Assembly: GCA_000719025.1 (NCBI GenBank)
Contig: JODP01000016.1
Span: 1-64,000, forward strand
DNA length: 64,000 nucleotides
Origin: Kineosporia aurantiaca JCM 3230
GTDB taxonomy: Bacteria > Actinomycetota > Actinomycetes > Actinomycetales > Kineosporiaceae
Reading direction: 5' to 3'
Below the pieces are notes generated by a model, which saw nothing but the letters and a program-made list of their open reading frames with translations, did not search any database and was not told the origin of the DNA. The position numbers were made by a program, and so were the translations under genes. Of the stretch, positions 40,926 through 49,188 are shown in pieces (the stretch's first letter is position 1; every line of letters starts with the position of its first letter).

Positions 40926-41903
40926 GTGCCCGAACTGCCCGAGGTGGAGGTGGTCCGGCGCGGCCTGGCCCGCTGGATGATCGGCAGCACCATCGACCAG
41001 GTCGAGGTGCTGCACCCGCGGCCGGTCCGCCGGCACGAGGCCGGGATCGACGATTTCGTCCAGCGCCTGGCTGGGGTCACCGTGCTCGACGCGGTGCGCC
41101 GGGGCAAGTTCCTCTGGCTGAACCTGGACTCCGGTGAGGCTCTGCTCGCCCACCTCGGGATGAGTGGGCAGCTGCTGCTCGAGGAGCCGGACGCGCCGGA
41201 CGAGAAGCATCTGCGGGTCCGGCTCGGGCTGCGCGGCGGCTCCGGCCGGGAGCTGCGGTTCGTCGACCAGCGGATGTTCGGCGGCCTGGCCGTGGTGGAG
41301 ATGGTCAAGACCCCCGACGGCGGGCCCGGTGGGCTCGGCGGAGTGCCTTCGGACGGCGAGATCCCGGTCGGGCTTCCGGGAGAACCGGTGGGCGAGGGCC
41401 CGGTCGAGGGGGAGTACGCGGCCGAGGAGGCGCTGATCCCGGTCCCGGTGGCGCACATCGCCCGGGACGCGCTGGATCCGCTGCTCGACGTGGACCTTCT
41501 GGCCGCGCGATTGCGCCGCCGGGAGACCGGTCTGAAGCGGGCGTTGCTCGACCAGACGCTGATCTCCGGCATCGGCAACATCTACGCAGACGAGGCGCTC
41601 TGGCGGGCCAAGCTGCACTACTCGCGGCCCACCGAGAAGCTGAACCGTCCTACTTTGAATCGGCTTTTGGACGATGTCCGCAATGTCATGCGCGAGGCGC
41701 TGGCTCAGGGGGGCACGAGTTTCGACAGCCTGTACGTCGACGTGAACGGCCAGAGCGGTTATTTCGAGCGGGGTTTGGACGCTTACGGCCGCGAGGGCGA
41801 GGCCTGCCACCGGTGCGGTACCCAGATCCGTCGGGAGAGCTTCATGAACCGCTCTTCCTTCTTCTGCCCGAAGTGCCAGCCCACGCCCCGCAACGGCCGC
41901 TAG
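40926..41903 (+). CDS. mutM: Formamidopyrimidine-DNA glycosylase with internal insertion
   Basis: A 325-residue DNA-repair glycosylase/AP lyase for 8-oxoguanine. It begins VPELPEVEVVRRGL with the catalytic Pro2 and Glu3. GIGNIYADEALWRAKLHYSRP is the helix-two-turn-helix, and the C-terminal zinc finger is CHRCGTQIRRESF with FFCPKCQ. Relatives have about 275-290 residues. The surplus is a Gly/Pro/Glu-rich insertion at about residues 127-172, between DQRMFGGLAVVEMVK and VPVAHIARD, at the border of the two domains. GTG 40926 is 3 nt after rnc. The stop overlaps that of the convergent regulator gene. Confidence 0.95.
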   Translation: MPELPEVEVVRRGLARWMIGSTIDQVEVLHPRPVRRHEAGIDDFVQRLAGVTVLDAVRRGKFLWLNLDSGEALLAHLGMSGQLLLEEPDAPDEKHLRVRLGLRGGSGRELRFVDQRMFGGLAVVEMVKTPDGGPGGLGGVPSDGEIPVGLPGEPVGEGPVEGEYAAEEALIPVPVAHIARDALDPLLDVDLLAARLRRRETGLKRALLDQTLISGIGNIYADEALWRAKLHYSRPTEKLNRPTLNRLLDDVRNVMREALAQGGTSFDSLYVDVNGQSGYFERGLDAYGREGEACHRCGTQIRRESFMNRSSFFCPKCQPTPRNGR

Positions 41904-42553
41904 TCCAAGCGGTAGCCGTAGCCCCGCAGCGTCACCAGCCGGTCGGCGTGCTCGCCGAGCTTCACCCGGAGCCGGCGCACGTGCACGTCGATCGTGCGGT
42001 CGCCGGAGATGTACCCGGTGTGCCAGACCGCCCGCATCAGCTCGTCGCGCCCCAGGGCCTGCCCGCGGTGCCGCTCCAGGAACGCCAGGAGATCGAACTC
42101 GCGGCGGGTGAGCTCGACCGGCTCGCCGTTCAGTTCCAGCGTGCGGCGGGTGGTGTCCACGTCGAACGGCTCACCCGGTTCCCGCGGAGTGCTGGTCGGG
42201 GGAGCGGCCGGGACCGGCGCAAGTGTGGTCGGCCGGGAAGCCGGCTCCTCCTCGCCCGCGACCCAGCGCCGCGGGCTCGGCGCCGGCGGGGTGGGCCGCC
42301 CGGCCCGGACCGGCTCCCGCAGCTCGATCTCCACGCTGGTGATCACGTCGGGCGCCACCGCGTGCACCAGGTCCTCCACCGCGCGGGCGATACCGCGCAG
42401 GTCAGGCCCGGGCTGGTGCTGGCCGCGAGCGGCCGGCCCGTCACCGCCCCGGGGCAGGGCGGTGGCCGCCGCGCCGGGCACGCTGAGGCGGACGACCAGC
42501 CCGGCCTGGGCGTGGTCGCCTCGATTGGCATCTGGTCCGGGTGAGGTCAACAT
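41900..42553 (-). CDS. Winged-helix DNA-binding regulator (OmpR-type, no receiver)
   Basis: A 217-residue protein. The C-terminal ~95 residues are a Trans_reg_C winged helix: LELNGEPVELTRREFDLLAF, then GRDELMRAVWHTGYISGDRT and VDVHVRRLRVKL-type recognition sequence ending LRGYGYRLD. The N-terminal half has no receiver or phospho-acceptor Asp; it contains a short segment resembling a beta-strand domain (ITSVEIELREPV) and a Pro/Arg-rich linker. The signal is unknown. ATG 42553 has GGAG 7 nt upstream. It is divergent from the sulfotransferase gene, which it might control (inference from position). Confidence 0.8.
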   Translation of the reverse strand: MLTSPGPDANRGDHAQAGLVVRLSVPGAAATALPRGGDGPAARGQHQPGPDLRGIARAVEDLVHAVAPDVITSVEIELREPVRAGRPTPPAPSPRRWVAGEEEPASRPTTLAPVPAAPPTSTPREPGEPFDVDTTRRTLELNGEPVELTRREFDLLAFLERHRGQALGRDELMRAVWHTGYISGDRTIDVHVRRLRVKLGEHADRLVTLRGYGYRLD

Positions 42554-42721
42554 TGAAAAGCTCCGGTCGCGTAGATCAACACAGACAGCCCGCGGCGCTC
42601 GGGCCACGAAAGTGCGTCAGGCAAAGGCACGATCGGCCGAGCTCAATCTCTTGAACAACAACCCATGTCCTGAGTGAATCACTCGTTCGCCCGCCCTTCA
42701 AGTAACTCTATCGGATTGGTC

Positions 42722-42727
42722 TAGAAT
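42722..42727 (+). promoter_or_regulatory. Candidate -10 box of the sulfotransferase gene
   Basis: TAGAAT lies 29 nt before ATG 42757; a GGAGG site (42747-42751) lies between. The -35 is not clear. Confidence 0.45.
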
Positions 42728-42756
42728 TTCTCACGAACCTGATCCCGGAGGCGTTC

Positions 42757-43719
42757 ATGGCCCTGCCCGACTTCTTCCTGCTCGGTGCGCCGAAGGCGGG
42801 CACCACGGCGTTGCACGCCGCGCTCGCGCAGCACCCCCAGCTGTACCTCTCGGCGGTGAAGGAGCCGAAGTTCTACCTGTGCGACGGCGGCCCGCCGCGC
42901 CGTTCCGGGCAGCGGGGACCGGGTGACGCACACAGTGCGCAGGAGTGGGTGTGGCGGCGCGGGGAGTACGAGGCGCTGTTCGACGTGGCTCCGCCGGGCA
43001 CGCTGAAGGGTGAGAGCACGCCGTTCTACCTGTACGACCGGCTGGCCCAGCGGCGGATCCACGCCGATGTGCCGAAGGCGAAGCTGCTGGTGGTGCTGCG
43101 CGACCCGATCGACCGGGCGTACTCCAACTGGATGCACTTGTGGTCGGACGGGCTGGAGCCGATCGGGGACTTCGCCGAGGCCTGGGCCGCGGAGGACGAG
43201 CGGGTCGCGGCCGGGTGGGCGCCGTTCTGGCACTACCGCCGGCTCGGGCTCTACGGCGAGCAGCTGCGCGACCTGATCGAGCTGTTCGGCCGTGAGCAGG
43301 TGCACGTGCTGCGGTACCGCGACCTGGTCGAGACCCCGGACGAGGCGCTGAACAAGGTAAGTGCGTTCCTGGGGGTTGAGCCGGGGCACGTCGAGCAGCC
43401 GGCCCGGGAGAACTCGCGGGCCTACGTTTCCCCGGGGCGGCGCACGGCTGTGCTGTCCAGGGTGGTGCGTGCTGGGGCGGCGGCCGGGGCCTATGCGCCG
43501 CCGCAGGTCTGGCGTCGGGCCAGCGAACCGTTGTTGCGCCTGTTGCAGCGGGGTGGGGCTCGGCGGCCGGTGCTCGACCAGGCGGTGCGGATGCGCCTGG
43601 TCGAGGCCTACCGAGAAGACAACGCGCTGCTCAACGACCTGGTGGGCGGTCAGTCGTTCGCGGACTGGATGGGAACCACGTCACGCGGTCAGTTCGCGCC
43701 CTCGGCCACCGAGAGCTGA
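42757..43719 (+). CDS. PAPS-dependent sulfotransferase family protein
   Basis: A 320-residue enzyme likely to transfer sulfate from PAPS to a sugar, lipid or other small molecule. The 5'-phosphosulfate loop is FFLLGAPKAGTTALHAAL near the N-terminus. The 3'-phosphate motif is LLVVLRDPIDRAYSNW near residue 117. ESTPFYLYD and HYRRLGLYGEQLRDLIE fit the heparan-sulfate N-deacetylase/sulfotransferase-like group. ATG 42757 follows GGAGG. It is part of an accessory segment between mutM and smc. The acceptor cannot be predicted; a cell-envelope glycan is plausible, given the neighbouring glycosidase-like gene. Confidence 0.87.
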   Translation: MALPDFFLLGAPKAGTTALHAALAQHPQLYLSAVKEPKFYLCDGGPPRRSGQRGPGDAHSAQEWVWRRGEYEALFDVAPPGTLKGESTPFYLYDRLAQRRIHADVPKAKLLVVLRDPIDRAYSNWMHLWSDGLEPIGDFAEAWAAEDERVAAGWAPFWHYRRLGLYGEQLRDLIELFGREQVHVLRYRDLVETPDEALNKVSAFLGVEPGHVEQPARENSRAYVSPGRRTAVLSRVVRAGAAAGAYAPPQVWRRASEPLLRLLQRGGARRPVLDQAVRMRLVEAYREDNALLNDLVGGQSFADWMGTTSRGQFAPSATES

Positions 43720-43747
43720 GCCCAGCGCCCAGCGGGTGACCGGGTAC

Positions 43748-43782
43748 GCGGCGATCGCCGGCGCCGAGCCGCCGATCGCCGC
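43748..43782. terminator. Candidate bidirectional terminator
   Basis: A 10-bp inverted repeat, GCGGCGATCG and CGATCGCCGC, lies between convergent genes. No T run, so weaker than the others. Confidence 0.4.
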
Positions 43783-43799
43783 GGACCCACGACGAACAC

Positions 43800-44720
43800 C
43801 TACGGTGTGACGAGCTGGGTGCGCAGGTCGTGCGACCCGTCCGGTAGGGCGGCCTCGTAGTACAGCCGGCGGGTGCCGTCCGGCAGGTCCACCACGTCCA
43901 GGTAGCGCAGCGCGTGGTCACTGTGCGGCGACCGGGCGATGGGCTGCTCCCCGACGGCGGTGAACGCCCCCGGGTCGGCGCCCACGGCCACACCCGTGCG
44001 CTCGAACCAGTTCTCCGCCGAGGTGGCGCGCCCGTCGTAGTAGGCCACCAGTTCGTCGCCCTTCGGGACCACCGCCGTGACCCGCGCGCCGCGAGCGTCC
44101 CAAAGCCCCACGCGTCCTTCAATTGCCACCGGACCCACCTGCCAGATGAGACCGTCGGGGCTGGTCGCGTACCGGGTGTTCATCCGGTCCGTCGCGTCCG
44201 GATCGTCCAGCGGGTGGCAGCAGACCCACATCTGCCAGCCGTCCGGGCCCCGGTGCACCACCGGGTCCTTCACCCCGGTCAGTTCGTCGCCCGGCAGCAC
44301 CACGGTGCGCTTGCCGGTGGGCAGGTCGGCCACCTCGGCCGCGTCCAGCGCCTCGATCCACCAGTGCTTGGAGTTCGGCGTGGAGCAGCTCAGGTACAGC
44401 CGCCAGCCGCCGTCCTCGGTGGTCCGCAGCGCCGGGCGCTCCAGCGAGGCGGCGCCGAAGATGTCGCGCTCGACCGAGGTCACGGTCTCGAAGTGCACCC
44501 CGTCCTCGCTCCGGGCGATGGTCACGGCCACCCCCCGGCCCGCGTCCACCGGGCGCCGGACCCGGTAGGCCAGCCAGAAGACGCCGTCCTCGAAGCAGAC
44601 GCTGGGCGCTCCGGTCCAGTGCCCCGGGCCGGAGCCGGGGGCCTCGACGCAGACCTCGGAGGACGCGTGGTCCGGGACGGTGATGCCGGAGAGTGCTTCG
44701 GATGCGGGGGCCATGGTCAT
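43800..44720 (-). CDS. Glycosidase-like five-bladed beta-propeller protein
   Basis: A 306-residue soluble protein with blades typical of GH43/GH32/GH130-type propellers: HWTGAPSVCFEDGVFWLAYR, SLERPALRTTEDGGWRLYLS, GVKDPVVHRGPDGWQMWVC and MNTRYATSPDGLIWQ. The acidic residues in the blade starts could serve catalysis or binding. There is no signal peptide, so it acts in the cytoplasm. The true substrate and whether it is an active hydrolase are unknown. The start is ATG 44720, with ATG 44714 as alternative. It converges on the sulfotransferase gene. Confidence 0.7.
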   Translation of the reverse strand: MTMAPASEALSGITVPDHASSEVCVEAPGSGPGHWTGAPSVCFEDGVFWLAYRVRRPVDAGRGVAVTIARSEDGVHFETVTSVERDIFGAASLERPALRTTEDGGWRLYLSCSTPNSKHWWIEALDAAEVADLPTGKRTVVLPGDELTGVKDPVVHRGPDGWQMWVCCHPLDDPDATDRMNTRYATSPDGLIWQVGPVAIEGRVGLWDARGARVTAVVPKGDELVAYYDGRATSAENWFERTGVAVGADPGAFTAVGEQPIARSPHSDHALRYLDVVDLPDGTRRLYYEAALPDGSHDLRTQLVTP

Positions 44721-44880
44721 AGGGGGCTCTTCCTCCCAGCGGTTCGCCCTGCTTGCCTGTCGATGGTCCGACGCTGGTCAGTGTGCCAGCCCCCGGGGTC
44801 CTCCTCGTGCACGTGCGAGGAGGGGACGCGGGACACCGTTACTCTGGGGCGGTCCGCATCAGCCGAGGAGTCCGCCGCCC

Positions 44881-47800
44881 GTGCATCTGAAGACCCTGAC
44901 CCTGCGCGGGTTCAAGTCGTTCGCCTCCGCCACCACGCTGCGCCTGGAGCCGGGCATCACCTGTGTCGTGGGCCCCAACGGTTCCGGCAAGTCGAACGTC
45001 GTGGACGCGCTGAGCTGGGTGATGGGCGAGCAGGGGGCCAAGAGCCTGCGCGGCGGCAAGATGGAGGACGTCATCTTCGCCGGCACCTCCGGCCGCCCCC
45101 CGCTGGGCCGGGCCGAGGTCGCGCTGACGATCGACAACTCCGACGGAGCGCTGCCGATCGACTACACCGAGGTGACGATCTCGCGGACGATGTTCCGCTC
45201 CGGGGGCAGCGAATACGCGATCAACGGCTCCCCGTGCCGCCTGCTGGACATCCAGGAACTGCTCTCCGACTCCGGCATCGGCCGCGAGATGCACGTGATC
45301 GTCGGTCAGGGGCAGCTCGACGCGGTGCTGCACGCCACTCCGGAGGAGCGGCGGGCGTTCATCGAGGAGGCCGCCGGGGTCCTGAAACACCGGCGCCGCA
45401 AGGAGAAGGCGATCCGCAAGCTGGACGCGATGCAGGGCAACCTGCAGCGTCTGGCCGACCTGACCACCGAGATCCGGCGCCAGCTCAAGCCTCTCGGCCG
45501 GCAGGCCGAGGTGGCCCGCAAGGCCCAGGTGGTGCAGGCCGACCTGCGCGACGCCAAGGCCCGGCTGCTCGCCGACGACCTGGTGACGCTGACCGGGACG
45601 ATCGCGGCCGAGATGGCCGACGAGGCGGCGGTGCTGGAGCGCCGCGCCGCCGTGGAGACCGAGCTGGGTTCCACCCGGGCCCGGCTCTCCGACCTGGAAC
45701 TGGCCGCCAGCGCCGCGTCCCCGCAGCTCTCGCACGCACAGGACGTCTGGTACCGGCTCTCCTCGCTGCGCGAGCGCACCCGGGGCACCCACCGCCTGGC
45801 CGCCGACCGGTTGCGGCTGCTGTCGGACTCGGAGCCGGAGCGGCAGTCCGGCCGCGACCCGGACGACCTGGAGGCCCAGGCCGCGCTCGTGCGCGAGCAG
45901 GAGGAGGAGCTCCAGGGCGAGGTCGAGGGCGCCAACGAGCTGATGCTGATGGCCGAGGACCGGCGCCGCGAGGCCGAGCGGGCGGCCCGGGCCGAGGAGC
46001 AGCGGCTGGTCGAGCTGGCCCGGCGGGCGGCCGACCAGCGCGAGCAGCTGGCCCGGCTGGCCGGCAAGGTCGGCGCCCAGCGCAGCACGGTGGATGCGTC
46101 GGCCGATGCGGTGGAACGGCTTTCGGGCACGATTAGGGACGCCGAACAGCGGGCTTCCGAGGCGGTCGCGGCGGTTTCCGAACTGGACGCGCCCGGCCTG
46201 GACGAGGTGGGCTCGGAAGCGGCCGAAGAGGCCGCCCAGGCCGAGGCCCTGCGGGTCGAGGCCGAACAGGTGGGCGACCGGATCGCCGCCGACGAGCGGC
46301 GGCTGGAGGAGGCCCAGGCCGCGCTGACCGCGCTGAACCGGGAGCTGGAAGGACTGCGGCACACCGAGCGCGAGGCGCACGGTGAACGCAAGGAGTGGGC
46401 GGCCCGGCGGGAGACGCTGGCGCTCGGGCTGCGGCGCAAGGACGGGGCGGGCGCCGTCCTGGCCGCCGGCGATCGGGTGCCCGGGCTGATCGGTTCGCTG
46501 GCCGCGGTGCTCGCGGTCGAGCCCGGGTTCGAGACCGCGGTGGCCGCGGCGCTGGGTCCCGCGGCCGAGGCGGTCGCGGTGCACGACCTGACCGGGGCCC
46601 TGGCCGCGCTGGAGTTCCTGGCCTCGGAAGACGGCGGGCAGGCGGTCCTGGTGCCGGCGGGTTCCCGTTCGGTGGCCGACGCCGACCCGGCCGGCTGGCC
46701 GACGCTGCCGCCGGGCGCCCGGTGGGTGCGGGCCCTGGTCCGCGAGCCGATCGAGCTGACCGCGGCGATCGACCGGCTGCTGCGCCGGGTCGCGGTGGTG
46801 CCGGACCTGGCGATGGCCGCCGACCTGATCCGGCTGTGGCCCGACCTGTCCGTGGTCACCACGTCCGGCGAGCTGGTCTCGGCCGCGCTGGTCCGCGGCG
46901 GCTCGGCCTCCGCGCCCTCGCCGATCGAGACCCAGGCCGCGGTCGAGCAGGCTGACGAGAGGGTGTCCCTGGCCGGGGAAAAGGCCGAGACCGCGGGAGC
47001 CGCGCTGACCGCGGGCCGGGACCGGCAGCAGGCCGTCCAGCAGCAGGTGCGTGACCTGCAGGATCTTCTTAAGCAGGGGCAGGGCGAGCTGCGCCGGGTC
47101 GAGGGCCGGCTGAAGGAGCTGGAGGGCCAGCGGGCCCAGGCCGCCGCCAAGCTGGCCGCCGAGCGGGGCCGGCTGGCCGGGACTGCCCGGGCCGCCGAGG
47201 CCGAGGTGGAGCGGCTGCGCGGGCAGCGCGAGCGCGCCGTCCAGGCCGCCGAGATCGCCCGCGAAGCCCTGTTCGAGCTGGAGGCCCAGCTCGAGGCCGC
47301 GTCCGAGGCCTCCGAAGCGGCTGAGGAGGAGCCCGACACCTCCGAGCGGGACCGGCTCGTCGAGGCCGCGGGTCGCCTGCGGGGGGAAGAGACCGACGCC
47401 CGGCTGGCCCTGCGCACTGCTGAAGAGCGCGCTCGCGCCGTCGCCGGCCGGGCCGACCAGCTGCTGCAGCGGGCGGCCGAAGAGCGGGCCGCCCGGGCTC
47501 GGGCGGTGGCTCGGGAAGAGCGTCGGCAGCGGCAGATGCAGATCGCCCGGGCGGTGCTCGCCGGGGCCGAGTACATGCTCGAGCTGCTGGAGAAGTCGCT
47601 GGCCACGGCCGAGGAGGCGCGGCTGCGGCTGGAGGCCGAGCGGGACGCCCGGGACGCCGAGCTGCAGGTGGTCCGCCAGACCGAGCAGCGCCTGGCCGGG
47701 GAGCAGGCCAAGCTGATCGACTCGGCCCACCGCGACGAGGTGGTCCGGACCGAGCAGCGGCTGAAGGTCGACGCGATGCGCCAGCGCAGCGTGGACGAGC

Positions 47801-48762
47801 TCGGTATGGACCCGGACGTGCTGATCGAGGAGTACGGCCCGCACCAGCTGGTGCCGCCCAGCCCGCCCGCCCCCGGTGACCCGGAGCCGGCCACCCCGCC
47901 GCAGCCGGTGCCGTTCGAGCGGGCCGCTCAGGAGAAGCGGCTGCGCAAGGCCGAGCGCGGGCTCAGCCTGCTGGGCACGGTCAACCCGCTGGCCCTGGAG
48001 GAGTTCGCGGCGCTGGAGGAACGGCACACGTTCCTGAACAAGCAGCTCGACGACCTCAAGGTGTCCCGCCGCGACCTGCTGCAGATCATCGAGGACGTGG
48101 ACCGCCGGGTCGAGCAGGTCTTCACCGAGGCCTTCAACGACACCGCCCGCGAGTTCGTCGGGGTGTTCCAGCGGCTCTTCCCCGGCGGTGAGGGCAAGCT
48201 GATCCTCACCGATCCGTCGAACATGCTCACCACCGGCCTGGACGTGGAGGCGCGGCCGCCCGGCAAGAAGGTGAAGCGGCTCTCGCTGCTGTCCGGTGGC
48301 GAGCGCTCGCTGACCGCGGTGGCCCTGCTGGTGTCCATCTTCAAGGCCCGGCCCAGCCCGTTCTACGTGATGGACGAGGTCGAGGCCGCCCTGGACGACA
48401 CCAACCTGGGCCGGCTGATCGGGATCTTCGAGGAGCTGCGGGAGTCGTCCCAGCTGATCGTGATCACCCACCAGAAGCGCACCATGGAGGTCGCGGACGC
48501 GCTCTACGGAGTGACGATGCGCGGCGACGGGGTGACGACGGTGATCAGCCAGCGGCTCGCCGACGACGACGCCGAGCCGGACTCACGTCGGCGCGCGAAG
48601 TCGGCCGCTCCGCTGGATACTGCTTCTGAGGCTCCGGCCGCTGCCCCCGAGGCGGCGCCGGACCGGGTGATCGACCTGACCGCCGTGGATTCTGCTGCCG
48701 CCGATTCCGTGGTGGTCGTCGAGACCGAAGAACCGGCGAAGGCGCCGGAAGAAGCCGGCTGA
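44881..48762 (+). CDS. smc: Chromosome segregation ATPase SMC
   Basis: A 1293-residue condensin core subunit. The Walker A motif GPNGSGKSNVVDAL begins near residue 31. Two long coiled coils (about 165-510 and 680-1000) flank a hinge region (about 520-650, with VPGLIGSLAAVLAVEPGFE at its start). The signature LLSGGERSLTAVALL lies near 1136 and Walker B (FYVMDEVEAALDD) near 1161. A C-terminal acidic tail of about 80 residues is extra compared with most SMC. GTG 44881 has GAGGAG at 44865-44870. No scpA/scpB lies nearby. A TACTCT box at 44840-44845 may be its promoter. Confidence 0.97.
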   Translation: MHLKTLTLRGFKSFASATTLRLEPGITCVVGPNGSGKSNVVDALSWVMGEQGAKSLRGGKMEDVIFAGTSGRPPLGRAEVALTIDNSDGALPIDYTEVTISRTMFRSGGSEYAINGSPCRLLDIQELLSDSGIGREMHVIVGQGQLDAVLHATPEERRAFIEEAAGVLKHRRRKEKAIRKLDAMQGNLQRLADLTTEIRRQLKPLGRQAEVARKAQVVQADLRDAKARLLADDLVTLTGTIAAEMADEAAVLERRAAVETELGSTRARLSDLELAASAASPQLSHAQDVWYRLSSLRERTRGTHRLAADRLRLLSDSEPERQSGRDPDDLEAQAALVREQEEELQGEVEGANELMLMAEDRRREAERAARAEEQRLVELARRAADQREQLARLAGKVGAQRSTVDASADAVERLSGTIRDAEQRASEAVAAVSELDAPGLDEVGSEAAEEAAQAEALRVEAEQVGDRIAADERRLEEAQAALTALNRELEGLRHTEREAHGERKEWAARRETLALGLRRKDGAGAVLAAGDRVPGLIGSLAAVLAVEPGFETAVAAALGPAAEAVAVHDLTGALAALEFLASEDGGQAVLVPAGSRSVADADPAGWPTLPPGARWVRALVREPIELTAAIDRLLRRVAVVPDLAMAADLIRLWPDLSVVTTSGELVSAALVRGGSASAPSPIETQAAVEQADERVSLAGEKAETAGAALTAGRDRQQAVQQQVRDLQDLLKQGQGELRRVEGRLKELEGQRAQAAAKLAAERGRLAGTARAAEAEVERLRGQRERAVQAAEIAREALFELEAQLEAASEASEAAEEEPDTSERDRLVEAAGRLRGEETDARLALRTAEERARAVAGRADQLLQRAAEERAARARAVAREERRQRQMQIARAVLAGAEYMLELLEKSLATAEEARLRLEAERDARDAELQVVRQTEQRLAGEQAKLIDSAHRDEVVRTEQRLKVDAMRQRSVDELGMDPDVLIEEYGPHQLVPPSPPAPGDPEPATPPQPVPFERAAQEKRLRKAERGLSLLGTVNPLALEEFAALEERHTFLNKQLDDLKVSRRDLLQIIEDVDRRVEQVFTEAFNDTAREFVGVFQRLFPGGEGKLILTDPSNMLTTGLDVEARPPGKKVKRLSLLSGGERSLTAVALLVSIFKARPSPFYVMDEVEAALDDTNLGRLIGIFEELRESSQLIVITHQKRTMEVADALYGVTMRGDGVTTVISQRLADDDAEPDSRRRAKSAAPLDTASEAPAAAPEAAPDRVIDLTAVDSAAADSVVVVETEEPAKAPEEAG

Positions 48763-49153
48763 TATCTCGGTCGGCCCTTTCTGATGTCTTCATGACCTCG
48801 GCCTGAGGTAACCATGACATCGTGAGGGCGTAGGAGTGCAGGGCCAGGGCCTTGTCGAGTGCCCCGGTAAGCCGCCGGTTTTCGAGTGGCGTCCTCAACG
48901 GCTGGGCTGCTTCGACAGTTCCCCTTACCGGCTGGGACTTTTCCGGTAATCACCGGTGTCGTTCCTGTGACCCTTCCTGTGAAGATTGCGGCCGAGGCGG
49001 CCGTCCGGGCCGCGCGCCTGACCAGGATCGTCCCGTGAAAGTGCTTGCTGTCCAGCGGCTTTGGAGAGCGTTTTCAGGGCACGAATTCGGTTCGGTGTCC
49101 AGGTTCCGTGGGCAGAAGTGACGAGATCGCAACAATTGGCGGGGCCGTTCCCA
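48763..49153. other. Intergenic region after smc
   Basis: No gene seen. It holds an imperfect hairpin, GATGTC...GACATC with inner ACCTC/GAGGT (48783-48821), which may end smc transcription. A second inverted repeat, TTACCGG/CCGGTAA, lies near 48927-48950. The promoter of the next gene follows at 49154. Confidence 0.5.
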
Positions 49154-49182
49154 TTGGGCCGGAGCGAAATACCTCGTACCGT
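49154..49182 (+). promoter_or_regulatory. Promoter of the membrane-anchored repeat protein
   Basis: TTGGGC (49154-49159), a 17-nt spacer and TACCGT (49177-49182), then 6 nt to GTG 49189. One of the best leaderless promoter candidates in the window. Confidence 0.6.
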
Positions 49183-49188
49183 AGACCT

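Noticed and set aside
44839..48471. Open frame of 1210 codons on the minus strand
   Set aside because: It lies wholly opposite smc. High GC leaves few stop codons, and its translation is Gly/Leu/His/Arg-rich low-complexity sequence without a domain.
48783..48821. Confident terminator for smc
   Set aside because: The hairpin is imperfect and no T run follows, so it is only mentioned in the intergenic entry.
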